64,000 nt of DNA from Malania oleifera (taxonomy: Eukaryota; Streptophyta; Magnoliopsida; Santalales; Ximeniaceae), in assembly GCF_029873635.1 (NCBI RefSeq), contig NC_080422.1:5188001-5252000 (forward strand). Direction: 5' to 3'. The position numbers and the translations under genes were made by a program. The notes beneath the pieces were generated by a model. The model did not search any database and was not told where the DNA came from. It worked only from the letters and a program-made list of their open reading frames with translations. Below, in pieces: positions 42,733 through 54,003 of this stretch. Position 1 is the stretch's first letter, and each line of letters opens with the position of its first letter.

Positions 42733-42840
42733 CATGGTTCGAAATCGCGGTCGCGGGTAACGTCGCGAAACGGTCGCGGGTGTCGCGGGTCGCGGGAGAC
42801 GCGGGTGTTACGTAACGGGAAGCGGGCGTAACGGTCGTGA
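42733..42840 (-). repeat. hAT terminal and subterminal repeats, transposase-3' side
   Basis: The TIR CATGGTTCGAAATCGCGG is followed by clustered CGCGGGT and GTAACG motifs (42750-42835). They are the likely transposase-binding sites. Confidence 0.7.
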
Positions 42841-43217
42841 ATTTTTTTCACACATGCACAACCATGCCAAATTTAAAAAATAAGCATGAAATCCATTAAT
42901 ACATGATTTTTAATGAATTTTGCAGGCTTTCATTCACTCTACAAATGCTTTTTAATAGGCATTATGATTTTTATATTAATTTTAGTGCGCTGTTTAAAAA
43001 AAAAATCATATTTTTTTTTAGTTTACATTAGTTTAATGAGTAAAAAGATGTAGAAATGTAAGAATCAATTAATTAAAGTCATAAAGTTACTAAAAATGAA
43101 TCAATACTCAATAGACTTAATACTCAATATACACATTACAGTGATTACATATACATGAATTTAAAAAGTGATTAATATCAAATATCAATAAATAGTTGAA
43201 AATACATGAATACAATA

Positions 43218-44159
43218 TTACAAATTTATAACATAACTCATGTCACCACCAAAAAGAATGACGTGGAGGGTCTTCATAATTTGCATCTGTATCTTGAGAT
43301 TGGGATGGGAAATTATCTCCCCATCCTTGTGGAAATACATAGTTAAATGAACCCAAGTTTGCGTCATTTTGTTGTTGCTCTTGAAAATGTACTGGTGATT
43401 GAAAATTCTCCCTGAATAATGTCTATAAGTTGGGGCAGGGGCTGGCTTTGGGTAGTGTGTAGAAGAAGACTCACTAGATCCTGAGATTCCTGATCCACTG
43501 GGATAAAAATGTGAGTCACGAGATGCATAATGTGGATATGCTGGATGAGATCCATATGATTGTGATGATGAACCATCTAAACCAAAGTCGCCAAAACTAC
43601 GAACCACACCATATGAATCTTCAGTAGAATCGCTAGGGTCACCACGAGCACTCCTTCTCCTGGGTTGTGAAGATTGGTTCCCTGGAGGAATACCCAAGTC
43701 ATAATTTTCAGGTATGTCATGTAGTCCATAAGGATCAGAAGGATATATATCCCTTCCAAATGATGTCCCTGTATCATATCCATAATTATATTCTACACCG
43801 CCGCCTCCACCACCACCACTGCCACCCCCCCCAACCCCAGCTCCAGCACCACTATTACCATCATCATCACTTGGTGGGCTCAAACCAAGATTGTCATCAC
43901 TTTGTGTGTGTTCAGGACTTGAACTTGAATCATCATGCGCGTTTATTGGTGGTTGATCACCTCCTTCTGTAGTACCACCAACCTCTTCATTTAACCAATT
44001 TGAATTGTCCTGACCGTCGAGTAGTGGTGTCTCTCTCTCCTCTAACCATTGACTTAAAGGATCATCTTCTTCGAAAATGTAATCCAAATTGATAGGATTG
44101 AAACCCTCTTCAATTTCTCGTTGGCTTCTTCTCATTGTACGTCTTAACTTTAACCTCAT
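43218..44159 (-). pseudogene. hAT transposase C-terminal tail
   Basis: 313-codon minus-strand frame. It starts within MRLKLRRTMRRSQREIEEGF, continues with acidic SQWLEERETPLLDG, then a long low-complexity tail of Gly runs (SGGGGGGG), Ser and Tyr/His. It is linked to the dimerisation exon by a one-base difference in an A run near 44176. Low-complexity tails follow the dimerisation domain in some plant hAT proteins. The last ~50 residues may run into non-coding DNA. Confidence 0.65.
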
Positions 44160-44351
44160 GTTGTAATGTACGAAAACAAGTTTTTTGTAGTCTCATGTAC
44201 TTTAATCTATTTCTTGTTTTCGTATGGATGAGGCTAAAGGTGCTCCAATTACGCTCACAGTTCGAAGCTGATGTGGTCTGGCTAAGAACTCTAATTGCTA
44301 TTCTTTGGAGCTCAGGAGCACACAAGCCATAATGAATCCACCATTCAGCTG
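44160..44351 (-). pseudogene. hAT transposase dimerisation exon
   Basis: The exon starts after an acceptor TTCATGCAG and reads AEWWIHYGLCAPELQRIAIR, then VLSQTTSASNCERNWSTFSLIH and TRNRLKYMRLQK. This is the conserved C-terminal hAT dimerisation domain (SxSxCERxWS, NRL). It mediates transposase oligomerisation. A one-base insertion in an A run near 44176 breaks the frame into the following tail. Confidence 0.85.
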
Positions 44352-44469
44352 CATGAATAATTAAAAAGAGTTTTATGTTAGTATAGCGTATTTCAAAAGT
44401 CAAATTTGAACACAAAGAGAGAAAATAGAGTAATTCTCTATTATTAGCTATATAGCCCATATTTTACCA

Positions 44470-45065
44470 GGATTTGTTTGTTTTACTGCCCTTTGAGCCA
44501 ACGGGGTTCCAAAAGTCTCTTGCCTATCTCGATATAGCAACAACTAAAAAAGGATGATTGTGAAATATAATTAATTAATTAGATATATTAATAATTATTC
44601 TTAAAGTATTATTAAATACTAGAACAATTCATTATTCAATTTAATGGAACCAATACTTACTTGATTAATAGCCCGAATTTGAGTATCTATATCGGGTACC
44701 AACTTGGTTATCACTTTTTTAACTCCATCCATGACTTCTCTAGCAACTTCAGGAGAGGGTGGGGCACCATAAAGAAATTGTGGGTTCAAAAAATACCCTA
44801 CAATTAAATTTAGAACATATTAATCAATAGTTTCTAATGCAACCATGCATAATTTAAAAGTTTAAAATAATAAGAAATGTATTTGATTTACACTTACCAG
44901 CAGCGTGCAAATCTTGGTGCAACTGAAAACTCCACCGTGTTGTCAATAATTTCCAATAGTCTTTGTAAAACCGGCAATCTTTTTGAATGGCCAACTTCGC
45001 CCTATCAATTGCCCTCGTATATGAAGCCCTATGGTTGGTTTTTTCATCACCATCAACCAATTTAA
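44470..45065 (-). pseudogene. hAT transposase middle exons
   Basis: Three exon-like pieces with consensus splice sites. The first (45065-44899) reads NHRASYTRAIDRAKLAIQKD, then WKLLTTRWSFQLHQDLHAAG with a donor GTAAG. The second (44797-44662) reads GYFLNPQFLYGAPPSPEVAR and ends at GTAAGT. The third (about 44544-44470) reads LLLYRDRQETFGTPLAQRAV and ends at a GTAAAA donor. AAxFLNP and YRxxxExFG are characteristic of the region before the dimerisation domain. This supports a gene of six or more exons. Confidence 0.75.
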
Positions 45066-45149
45066 GAACTCTTCACCAAGGGTTCTTGACACTTTTTAAT
45101 TATATCAGAGGCCTTTTGCCAAACTCTGCCTAAGATACTTCTTTCGCCT

Positions 45150-45665
45150 CATATACTTGGCAAAAATGGGAGTGGTGAATGGCAGGGAAAAGACGGAAGT
45201 AGACATCGGATCTATTATTTGTGATGTATTCTTCAGGAAATTCACTGGTCCCATGTGTGGGGTTGTTAACGGTAAATGATGGGTTATGTGTCTTAAGCAA
45301 ATCTTCTAGAGACCTGGGTCTCACGGTTCCTGTTGGTCTGGGTACCAATGCTCTGTCAAAGAATAAAGGTGCTATGTCAATGAGCATCACATAGAAACTG
45401 TCCTCGAGATTGGGTCCTCGTTGCAGTTAGATAATTTTCCTCACTGGTCCGTTCATTGCAGGCTTCATTATCAGTACTACTGGGTGGGCAACATTCGGTC
45501 CTCTCCATTTCTTGCAACCACTCGGATCATTAATCTGAAATTGGCCTTATAATTCCAATATTACTACTCATTGTAAATTAAAACATGCAATCACAAATAC
45601 TGATTTGCAATATCAAGTAACTTAAAATTACCAACCTGAAAAAGTATTCCGCTTTCTGTTTTGAC
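45150..45665 (-). repeat. Degraded duplicate of hAT exon-intron block
   Basis: This block aligns with about 45760-46205 over exon, splice site and intron. Shared phrases include CATGTGTGG, TAATTTTCCTC and TTCATTATCAGT..ACTAC. It is packed with single-base insertions, many of them G, and substitutions. The cleaner copy codes VVTDNEAA and TACAAHCIDLILEDIGKK. This copy codes nothing readable. Either an old duplication or an assembly/read-error artefact. Confidence 0.7.
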
Positions 45666-45724
45666 CCCTTCCAAACCTTGAGTTTTTCCAAGCATCAGAT
45701 GTAAACATTTCCCTTAGTGCTTGT

Positions 45725-46090
45725 TTATGCCTGACAATAGTCTCCAAAGCAATGAAATTTATGGCAAAATCGAGTGATGGCAGGGCGAAGTAACTCTCTA
45801 TTATTTGTGAATTTCTTCATGAAATTCACTGTCCATGTGTGGTTGTAAATAAATGAGGTTATTGTTCTTGCATCTTCTAAGACCTTCTTCACGTTACTTT
45901 TCTTACCAATATCTTCAAGAATAAGGTCTATGCAATGAGCTGCACATGCTGTCCAATAGAGATTGGGCCTCTTCTGCATTAATAATTTTCCTCCTGCCTC
46001 ATTGCAGCTTCATTATCAGTCACTACTTGGACAACATTCTCCTCTCCAATTTCTTCAACCACCTCATCCATTAATCTGAAATGAAATTAT
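45725..46090 (-). pseudogene. hAT transposase RNase H-like core exon
   Basis: After acceptor TTTCAG (46084-46079) it reads LMDEVVEEIGEENVVQVVTD, then NEAAM, a one-base shift, and RPNLYWTACAAHCIDLILED with KFTNNRELLRPAITRF. VVTDN and the CAAHC-IDL motif are typical of the catalytic core of DUF659-type hAT transposases. The frame is broken at least twice. Confidence 0.75.
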
Positions 46091-46170
46091 AAATTCAATA
46101 ATTACTACTATTTAATTAAAAACATGCAAGTCCATAATACTATTTGCATATACAATTAAAATTAGAAATT

Positions 46171-47187
46171 ACCTGAAATAATATTCAGCTGTTCTGCTTG
46201 GCTCATCAGAGGCATCAACTGATTTGTGAAACACGGTGCCTCTATCGCAATAAACTAACAGTTTATAATGTGTTTTCTAGTTGGTCCTGACCAACCATCA
46301 CACATAAGTGTTACACCTCTTTCCTTCCAAATTCCAGCAAAAGAAGCTATATAATTTTTCATTTCTTGATACTCTTGCTCCAAATAAATTTCAGATATCT
46401 CATAGGGTGATGGACCCTTCACCCCCTTTCCAACCTCTGCAGCAATATCAAGCATAGGCTGCATAAATGGAGAGTCAGCTACATTCGCTGGAATCCGATT
46501 ATAAATTAGGAATTTTCCAACCGCTTTTCCTAATTTACTTCTTAAACCTTTCAGTAACTTTGTGTTGAGTTTTGGTTGTTTCGCACTCTGCTTCTTTCTA
46601 ACATTGGATCACTTGCCTTTAGTCTAGCTTCAGGGGCATCAGGATTGATCCATTGTCGTCCACTACCTCCAGCTTCTCGACCACTATAAGATCGAGCTCC
46701 TGCTCTATTGAAACCACTGGTAGCACCACTGCCAGAGCCACCTCCCTCTTCATAAATATTACCCCTTCCAGTTGTTCTTGCTCGAAATCTTTGTCTCTCT
46801 TCCCATTGTTGTTGTGATCGCATGCTTTCTTGTCGAGCGAATCTCATACTTTCTTCTTCCAAGTCTTCTTCATCGCTGAAATTCTCAAAATCTCCTCTAA
46901 TTTGGGCTTCTGCTTCTTCTTGCCTTTTTTGTTTATCTCTTTTCTTCTCAGCATACTGTTGTAGATGTTTCATCATTTGTTCTCTTACTTGTGTGGTCAC
47001 ATTTGAGCATCCAGCTACTTGACCCTTTTTATGTGCCAAGTGTTGTTTCAAGCGTGTAATGCCCCCTTTGATTATCTTCCCACATAACTTACACATAATA
47101 GACATGTCTATTACCGTCTACCGCAGTACCAAAATGCCATCCAATATCTTCACTAGGTAAGTTTTCATTTCCTCTATCACGTGACAT
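46171..47187 (-). pseudogene. hAT transposase N-terminus: BED finger and DUF659
   Basis: ATG at 47187-47185 begins MSRDRGNENLPSEDIGWHFG. A one-base shift near 47100 then leads into the BED finger CKLCGKIIKGGITRLKQHLA with the final Cys in GQVAGC. A basic/acidic linker with Gly-Ser runs follows (to 46551), then another shift, KFLIYNRIPANVADSPFMQP, and TLMCDGWSGPTRKHIIN (DUF659). After a further shift VYCDRGTVFHKSVDASDEPS ends at a GTAATT donor (about 46170). At least three frameshifts make it a pseudogene. The BED finger would bind the subterminal motifs. Confidence 0.85.
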
Positions 47188-48950
47188 ATTGATAGACTTA
47201 ATTTGATGATCTCTACACAAAATATAAAGAAAATACAAAGTTACAACCTTCCTACAATGACAGGAATAATATAATTAGTAATTTAGTAAATATTAAATAA
47301 TAAGTACTAAATAGTCCTAATTTTAAATACTTATTACGTAAAAATAAGTATAATATTTGATTAAAAATAATAAGTAATGTTTATTATTTTTATATATAAA
47401 TAAACAAAATTATAAAATATTAGATATTTTATTACAAAAAAATATATTCCTTATCTTTAAAAAGATATTTTCATTATTTTTTATAGCTTGATTTTATTTT
47501 CATTTATAACTATAAGAAATTAACAGGTGAAAAAGATTTTTGCTCTACTTTCATATACATCATAGCATCACAAATAGAGATCCATACATTACAAATTGAC
47601 TATTTAATTTTTTAAACATTTTCTCAGTATATGGATTAAAATATTAGATATTTTATTACAAAAAAATATATTCCTTTATCTTTAAAAAGGTATTTTCATT
47701 ATTTTTTTAACTTGATTTTATTTTTATTTATAACTATAAGAAATTAACATTGTAATTTTAAAGGTGGAAAAAACTTGCTCTACTTTTATATACATCACAG
47801 CATCACTAATAGAGATCCATACAGTATAAATTTTCTATTTAATTTTTTAAGCATTTTCTCAATTTATGGATTAAAATAAAATTTTTCTACAAATTCCAGT
47901 AGTAAACTAGTAATTAGCAAAAATCTGAATTATTAATATATTAACTATTAGGTTAAAATGTTTTTTATTAAGTTATCAATTTTTACTTTATTTGATAACT
48001 GAAAAACAAAAAATAGATCATGTAACGATTTATTTTACCTAATTTTAAATTTAACGTCAAAATGATATTTTAAAACTTAAAAAATATTTATAAATAGGAA
48101 ATATGTGATAAAACTAAATTTTCCTAATTACCTTTCAAAAAATATAAGACAATTAAAATATTTATAAATTAAGAAAATTTTATTTTACATAATTATTACT
48201 ATTTTTTGATTTTTTACTCTATTAAATTACTCTTTTTTTAATTCAATTTAACAAACATAATTTACAACAAATTATAATTAAAAAAAAAACATAATAAAAA
48301 GTTTAAGATGTGGGAGATTCTGATCTTTGAAAAGAAAAAAAAAACAAGAGCTGCATCTATAGGCAAGGCATAAGACTAGAAAAGAGTATTTTTTGTACTA
48401 ATGTTGTATCTTGGAAGTATGTAACCATAATACTATTAGTCTATTTCTAATGGTGTCAGCTTTCAAAATGTTAATGCGATACCATATAAATGAAATTGAT
48501 ATTGTATATGAATATAATAATTTACAACAAAAAAATGCTGTTAGGGGAAATAATTATGCAAAATGTTGTTTTACTCACAAATATAAAATTGCATAGAAAT
48601 AGAACATGAGAAATTGTCCACTCCATATTTTTGGAATGCCATGTCATAGTCATTTATTTTAAAATAATATATATTTTATATGCAATGAAACCAAAAGGAA
48701 AGAAAGAATACGTAAAGAATGAATAAAAGTATGTTAATCAAAACAGAATATGACATGCTTAAATTGTTTAGGAACCAATTTGCATATTAAATGAATCTGA
48801 AATTTTAAAGCTTTTTACTCTATTAAATTACTTTTTTTTTTTTTAATTTAATTTAACAAACATTACTTACAATAAATTATAATTAAAAAAAAAACATAAT
48901 AAAATATTTAAAATGTGGTTGTGGGTGTTGAGTGTTATTGAAATAAAGCT
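47188..48950 (-). other. hAT 5' non-coding region
   Basis: Very AT-rich, with no gene. It holds a 224-bp tandem duplication (47417-47876) and a pair of ~100-bp direct repeats at 48217-48312 and 48810-48915 (ACTCTATTAAATTAC..AACAAACAT..AATTATAATTAAAA). Confidence 0.7.
47417..47876. repeat. 224-bp tandem duplication inside hAT
   Basis: Units start ATATTAGATATTTTATTAC at 47417 and 47641. Both run through ATATATTCCTT and AACTATAAGAAATTAACA to ATGGATTAAAAT. Moderately diverged. Confidence 0.85.
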
Positions 48951-49300
48951 TATCTCATACGCGAGATGAGCAGAGGGCAGAGAGTCTGAGACTCTGAGTG
49001 AGACCGAGAGAGGGGAGGCGACTCGGAGGATGGAGGAGCCTCGAAGCCTCGAAGCTTCGTGCGACGACTGGCGGAGGGCTGGCTGGTGGCTGCGAGTGCG
49101 ACGACGCCGACGACTGGTAGAGGGCTGGCTGGTGGCGGCGAGTGCGACGACTGGCGGTGGCGGATGAAGCTGCCTTCGTTCGGCCACTCTCAAGCTTCGA
49201 AGAACTTTGTTAGGTTCAGGATTCAGGAAACGAAGGCTACGAAGATGAGTAACTCAGGCTTCAAAGGAGTGAAGGCGTGAAGCCATCTTATAGCTTCAGC
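48950..49300 (-). other. GC-rich, CGAC-repetitive hAT leader
   Basis: A sudden GC-rich island in AT-rich DNA. It contains repeated GCGACGACTGG, GAGGGCTGGCTGGTGG and CTTCGAAG phrases (49055-49165). Probably transposase promoter/5' leader. Open frames on both strands here are repeat-driven and unconvincing. Confidence 0.45.
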
Positions 49301-49435
49301 GGCTCGGCCAACAAAACTGCAAGTAAGTATTTTTGTTTTTGAATGTTAGATTTAGGTAGATTGAATGGTAGATGGGTGCTTGGGACTCGGGAAAGGGGGA
49401 AAGGAACGCTGCGCAGCAGAAAGCAGATTCTGCAA

Positions 49436-49642
49436 GTTGTCGGTATGTAACGGTCCGTAACGGACTGTTACGGAGTGTAACGTAGGGGTAACGGCTGTTA
49501 CGGACCGTTACGGAGCCGTAACGGCCGTTACGGCTGTGAATTTTTTCCGAACCGCATTATCGGCCCGGATCGGTTTCGGAGTCCTTGATTTACGTTACGT
49601 ATCGGCCGTTACGTTACGTAACGGCCGTTATTTAAAACCATG
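49436..49642 (-). repeat. hAT terminal and subterminal repeats, transposase-5' side
   Basis: Dense array of GTAACGG and its complement CCGTTAC, many as palindromic CCGTTACGG/TAACGGCCGTTA, from 49440 to 49635, ending in TIR TAAAACCATG. Subterminal repeats of this kind are transposase-binding sites in hAT elements. Confidence 0.8.
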
Positions 49643-49650
49643 ATCAGTAG

Positions 49651-51350
49651 CACAACATCTGAATGAGTTTAATACTATCACAAATCAATTATCATCTGTA
49701 GAAGTTGATTTTGATGATGAGATTCGTGCACTGATCGTTTTGGCTTCGTTGCCAAACAGTTGGGAGGCAATGATGATGGCAGTAAACAACTCTATTGGAA
49801 AAGAAAAACTGAAGTATAATGATATACGAGATTTAATTCTGGCTGAGGAGATTCGCAGAAGAGATGCGGGTGAAACCTCAGGATTTGGTTCTGCCCTAAA
49901 CCTTGAGACAAGAAGCAGAGGTAATGACCGAAATTCAGATCGGGGTAGATCAAAATCCAGAAACTATAATCGAAATAGAAGTAAATCTAGATCTGGCCAA
50001 AAGGGACAATACTAGAATTGCGAGAAAACGGGTCACTTTAGGAGACAATGCAAAAGTCTTAAGTAGAAGAATGAGGATGATTCTGCTAATGCTGTAACAG
50101 AAGCGGTACATGATGCAATACTTCTTGCAGTAGATAGTCCACTTGATGATTGGGTTTCGGACTCAGGAGCTTCGTTTCATACCACTTCACACCATGAAAT
50201 CATACAGAACTATGTAGTAGGAGATTTTGGTAAGGTGTATATGGCTGATGGTACAACCTTGGATGTTGTGGGTATGGGGAACGTCCATATGTCATTGCCC
50301 AATGGGTCTGTTTGGTTACTAGAGAAGGCACGACATATTCCTGACCTGAGAAGGAATTTGATTTCTGTCGGATAGCTTGATGATGAAGGACATGCAATGT
50401 TGTTTGCTGGTAGCACTTGGAAGGTTACAAAGGGAGCTAGAGTATTAGCTCGTGGAAAGAAATTTGGTACTCTATACATGGCCTCAAGTACAAGAGACAC
50501 AATTGCAGTTGTTAAATCAAGTACTGATACAAGCTTATGGCACCGCAGACTTGGTCACATGAATGAGAAAGGGATGAAGATACTGCTGTCAAAAGGGAAA
50601 CTATCGGAATTGAAGTCTGTTGATTTTGACTTGTGTGAAAGTTGCATCTTAGGAAAGCAGAAAATGGTGAGTTTCTTGAAAAGTGGCAGAATACCGAAGG
50701 CTGAAAAATTGGAGTTAGGGCACACAGATTTGTGGGGGCCTTCTCCCATTGCATCCCTTGGGGGTTCAAGGTACTACGTTACTTTCATTGATGACTCAGC
50801 CAGAAAGGTATGGGTTTATTTTCTGAAAAATAAATATGATGTATTTGAAACTTTTAAGAAGTGGAAGGCTATGGTTGAGATAGAGACAGGTTTGAAAGTA
50901 AAGTGTTTGAGGTCGGACAATGGAGGAGAGTACATAGATGGAGGGTTCAAAGAGTATTGTGCTGCGCATAGAATCAGAATGGAAAAGACTATTCTTGGGA
51001 CACCACAGCAGAATGGTGTGGCTGAGCGCATGAAAAGAACTCTCAATGAGTGTGCTAGGAGTATGAGGTTGCAAGCTGGACTACCAAAAACTTTCTGGGT
51101 TGATGCTGTTAGTACTGCAGCTTATCTGATAAATCGAGGACCTTTAGTTCCCATGGAGTTCAGACTTCCTGAAGAGGTTTGGAGCGACAAAGAGGTAAAG
51201 TTTTCTCACTTAAAAGATTTTGGTTGTGTTTCTTATGTTCATATTGATTCTGATGCTCGTAGTAAACTTGATGCAAAGTCCAAAATATGCTATTTCATTG
51301 GCTATGGTGATGAGAAATTTGGCTATCGGTTTTTGGGATGAACAAAACAG
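49651..51350 (+). pseudogene. gag-pol: Copia-B gag end, protease and integrase
   Basis: It continues gag after the hAT. Domains in order: gag C-terminus (LASLPNSWEAM), a degenerate CCHC knuckle (NCEKTGHFRRQC, its first Cys region broken by TAG), protease (WVSDSGASFH, about 50146), pre-integrase LWHRRLGHMNEKGM (about 50537) and integrase core (HTDLWGP, SDNGGEY, QQNGVAER, so all D-D-E residues are present). Stops lie at about 50013, 50064 and 50373. The clean frame 50397-51341 ends at a frameshift in KFGYRFLG. Several stops look like C-to-T or G-to-A changes. Confidence 0.9.
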
Positions 51351-53196
51351 GAAAATCATTAGAAGTAGAAATATGATATTTAATGAACAGGTTATGTACA
51401 AGGATAAGTCAACTGTAGTGTCAGATGTCACAGCGATAGATCAGAAGAAATATGAGGTTGTTAACTTAGATGAGTTGACTGAAAGTACTGTTCAGGAAAG
51501 GGGTAAAGATGATAAGGAGAATGTAGAATCACAGGCAAATCAGAATACACCTGTAGCTGCGGTTCGTAGAACTTCCAGGACCATTAGACCTCCACAGCGT
51601 TATTCACCTGCTCTAAATTATCTCCTGCTAACTGATGGTGGTGAGCCAGAGTGTTATGATGAAGCCTTGTAGGATGAAAGTTCAAGCAAGTGGGAGTTAG
51701 CCATGAAGGATGAGATGGATTCCTTGTTGGGGAATCAGACATGGGAACTGACGGAATTGCCAGTAGGGAAGAAGGCTTTGCACAACAAGTGGGTATATAG
51801 AATAAAGAACGAACATGATGGTAGCAAGCGCTACAAAGCCAGATTAGTTGTCAAAGGGTTCCAACAAAAGGAAGGCATTGACTTCACAGAAATATTTTCT
51901 TCAGTTGTGAAGATGTTGACAATTAGACTGGTACTGGGAATGGTGGCTGCAGAAAATCTATATCTTGAGCAGTTAGATGTGAAAACGACATTCCTTCATG
52001 GTGACTTAGATGAAGACATCTATATGAGTCAGCCAGAAGGGTTTATTGTCTAAGGACAGGAGAATTTAGTCTGCAAACTGAGAAAGAGCTTGTATGGTCT
52101 AAAACAACCCCCAAGACAGTGATATAAGAAAGTTGATAGTTTTATTTATGCATAAAATTGGGTTCAAGAGATGTGAAGCTGATCACTGTTGTTATGTTAA
52201 GTTCTTTGACAATTCTTACATCATTTTACTGTTATATGTAGATGATATGCTCATCGTAGGATCTAACATTGAGGAAATTAATAATCTGAAGAAGCAATTG
52301 TCAAAGCAGTTTGTAATGAAGGATTTGGGAGCTGCAATGCAAATCCTTGGAATGAGAATTATTAGAGACAAGGCTAATGGTACATTAAAGCTTTCACAGT
52401 CAGAGTATATGAAGAAAATTCTCAGCAGGTTCAACATGAATGAAGCTAAACTAGTGAGCACACCCTGGGTAGTCATTTCAAACTAAGCAAGGAACAGTCA
52501 CCGAAGGCAGAAGAAGAAAGGGACCATATGAGCAAGGTGCCCTATGCCTCAGCTATTGGCAGCTTGATGTATGCTATGGTGTGTACAAGGCCAGACATTG
52601 CACATGCAGTGGGAGTTGTGAGCAGATTCATGAATAGGCCAGAAAAGCAACATTGGGAGGCAGTCAAATGGATTCTGAGATATCTGAGGGGTTCATCAGA
52701 TACACGTCTTTGCTTCACAGGTGCAAGTTTGAAACTGTAGGGTTATGTAGACACTGATTTTGCTGGTGATAATGATAGTAGAAAGAGTACTACTAGGTTT
52801 GTATTTACTCTGGGTGGTACAGCTATATCTTGGGCTTCAAATTTACAAAAGATTGTTACTTTATCTACTATAGAAGCTGAGTATGTTGCAGCTACTGAAA
52901 CTGGAAAGGAGATGATTTGGCTACATGGTTTCTTAGATGAATTGGGTAAGAAGCAAAAGATGAACATTCTATACAGTGACAGTCAGAGTGCAATTTTTCT
53001 TGTCAAAAATTCGGCTTTTCATTCAAAGTCGAAACACATACAGACAAAATATCACTTTATCCGTTACCTTGTTGAAGATAAGTTGGTAATACTTAAGAAG
53101 ATTTGAGGATCTAAGAACCCGGTAGATATGTTGACTAAGGGTGTTACTATTGAGAAGCTGAAGTTGTGTGCAACTTCAGTTGGTCTTCTAGCTTGA
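51351..53196 (+). pseudogene. pol: Copia-B reverse transcriptase and RNase H
   Basis: RVT_2-type RT: WELAMKDEMDSLLGNQTWEL, HNKWVYRIKNEHDGSKRYKA, LDVKTTFLHGDLDEDIYMSQ, catalytic LLYVDDMLIVGS. RNase H follows: MYAMVCTRPDIAHAVGVVSR, STIEAEYVAATE and SDSQSAIFLVKNSAFHSKSK. The end is DMLTKGVTIEKLKL with stop at 53194-53196. In-frame stops at about 51670, 52051, 52738 and 53103 and frameshifts near 51340, 52130 and 52480 disable it. Most stops stand where Gln or Arg codons are expected. Confidence 0.9.
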
Positions 53197-53276
53197 GGAC
53201 AGGAGGATGAGTTGCATGGATGAAGGATTGTTCATTTGGAGGATTGCAGTCGATATTGGTGATTGAACTAGTCTCC

Positions 53277-53288
53277 AAGTGGGAGATT
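53277..53288 (+). other. Polypurine tract of Copia-B
   Basis: AAGTGGGAGATT directly precedes the 3' LTR start TGTTGGGC. This is the usual copia polypurine signature. Confidence 0.9.
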
Positions 53289-53712
53289 TGTTGGGCTTTT
53301 GTGGAGCCTAGTTGCGTTAAATCTGGATGATGACCCGACCTTTCTTTAATGAGAGATTTCTATCCTAAGGCTTAGTCCATGGAGTGAAGGAGCAAAAAAT
53401 CTGGAAAATTTTTTGGGCCCATTTTGTAGCCCATTCGGAACCCTGTGCACCGCATATAAAATGATTGTTTTTTGGATGATTAGGGTAAGTGGTCACACTT
53501 CGCGAGAGAGCGAGAGAGAGAGTCTTGTACCGCCGTACTCTTTGTATTTTTATTCCTGATAATAGTGAAATCTCTGCAACTCCGTGGACGTAGGCAAAAT
53601 TGTCGAACCACGTAAATACTGTCTTGTGCGTGTGATTGATTTTTCTTTGGCGTGTATTCTTTCTCTATTTTGTTTCTCACAGGTTTCGGGAATTTGTTAT
53701 TAATTCCCAACA
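53289..53712 (+). repeat. Copia-B 3' LTR
   Basis: 424 bp, TGTTGGGC to TTCCCAACA, followed by TSD GTCCC. It has CATATAAAAT (about 53453-53462) as TATA box and a GA-rich tract (53503-53522). This region is missing from the 5' copy. The LTR ends form the inverted repeat TGTTGGG/CCCAACA. Confidence 0.93.
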
Positions 53713-53735
53713 GTCCCAAGGTACAGAAGTTCTTG

Positions 53736-54003
53736 GGTGTTCCTCAAATATGTATTGCACGGGTTACGGAAGACTACAGCCTCCATTCTCTTGGTCTGCA
53801 CTACTTAAACGTTCTACCGCAGCGATGCAGAAGCCTTCTTTACAACTTACCTTCGAAGACAATTTTTCTGGTGTTGCTTAACAAATACCTATTGCATGGG
53901 CTACCACCGACACAGCCTCCCTTATCTTACCCTGCATTATCTAATGTTCTTCGGCAGTAATGCTAGAGCCTTCTTTGTCACAAGTTCAACATTTGAAGAT
54001 TGT
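53736..54003 (+). repeat. 134-bp imperfect tandem duplication
   Basis: Units start GGTGTT at 53736 and 53870. They share ATTGCA(C/T)GGG(T/C)TAC, ACAGCCTCC and AGAAGCCTTCTTT / AGAGCCTTCTTTG. Clearly diverged. No convincing protein. Confidence 0.75.

Larger units (their letters stand above)
42733..49642 (-). mobile_element. hAT DNA transposon, formerly autonomous type
   Basis: 6910 bp with a perfect 8-bp target duplication ATCAGTAG (42725-42732 and 49643-49650), the hAT hallmark. Ends read inwards CATGGTTCGAAATCGCGG and CATGGTTTTAAATAACGG, imperfect terminal inverted repeats. Both subterminal regions are rich in GTAACG/CCGTTACG motifs. A minus-strand multi-exon transposase has BED zinc finger, DUF659-like and C-terminal hAT dimerisation domains but carries several frameshifts. 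It inserted in Copia-B gag, so it is younger than Copia-B. Confidence 0.92.
42116..53712 (+). mobile_element. Copia-B retrotransposon, carrying a hAT insertion
   Basis: Flanked by perfect TSD GTCCC (42111-42115 and 53713-53717). Order: 5' LTR 42116-42350, primer site 42353-42365, gag start 42390, hAT insertion 42733-49642, remaining gag-pol 49651-53196, polypurine tract 53277-53288, 3' LTR 53289-53712. Domain order protease, integrase, RT, RNase H is diagnostic of Ty1/copia, and the motifs resemble the Tork/TNT1 group. Without the hAT it is about 4.7 kb. The 5' LTR lost its promoter, and pol has several stops and at least one frameshift. Confidence 0.92.

Noticed and set aside
48867-49280. 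Overlapping frames on both strands in the GC-rich part of the hAT
   Set aside because: Driven by repeated CGACGACTGG phrases. Neither strand shows a domain; more likely promoter/5' leader.
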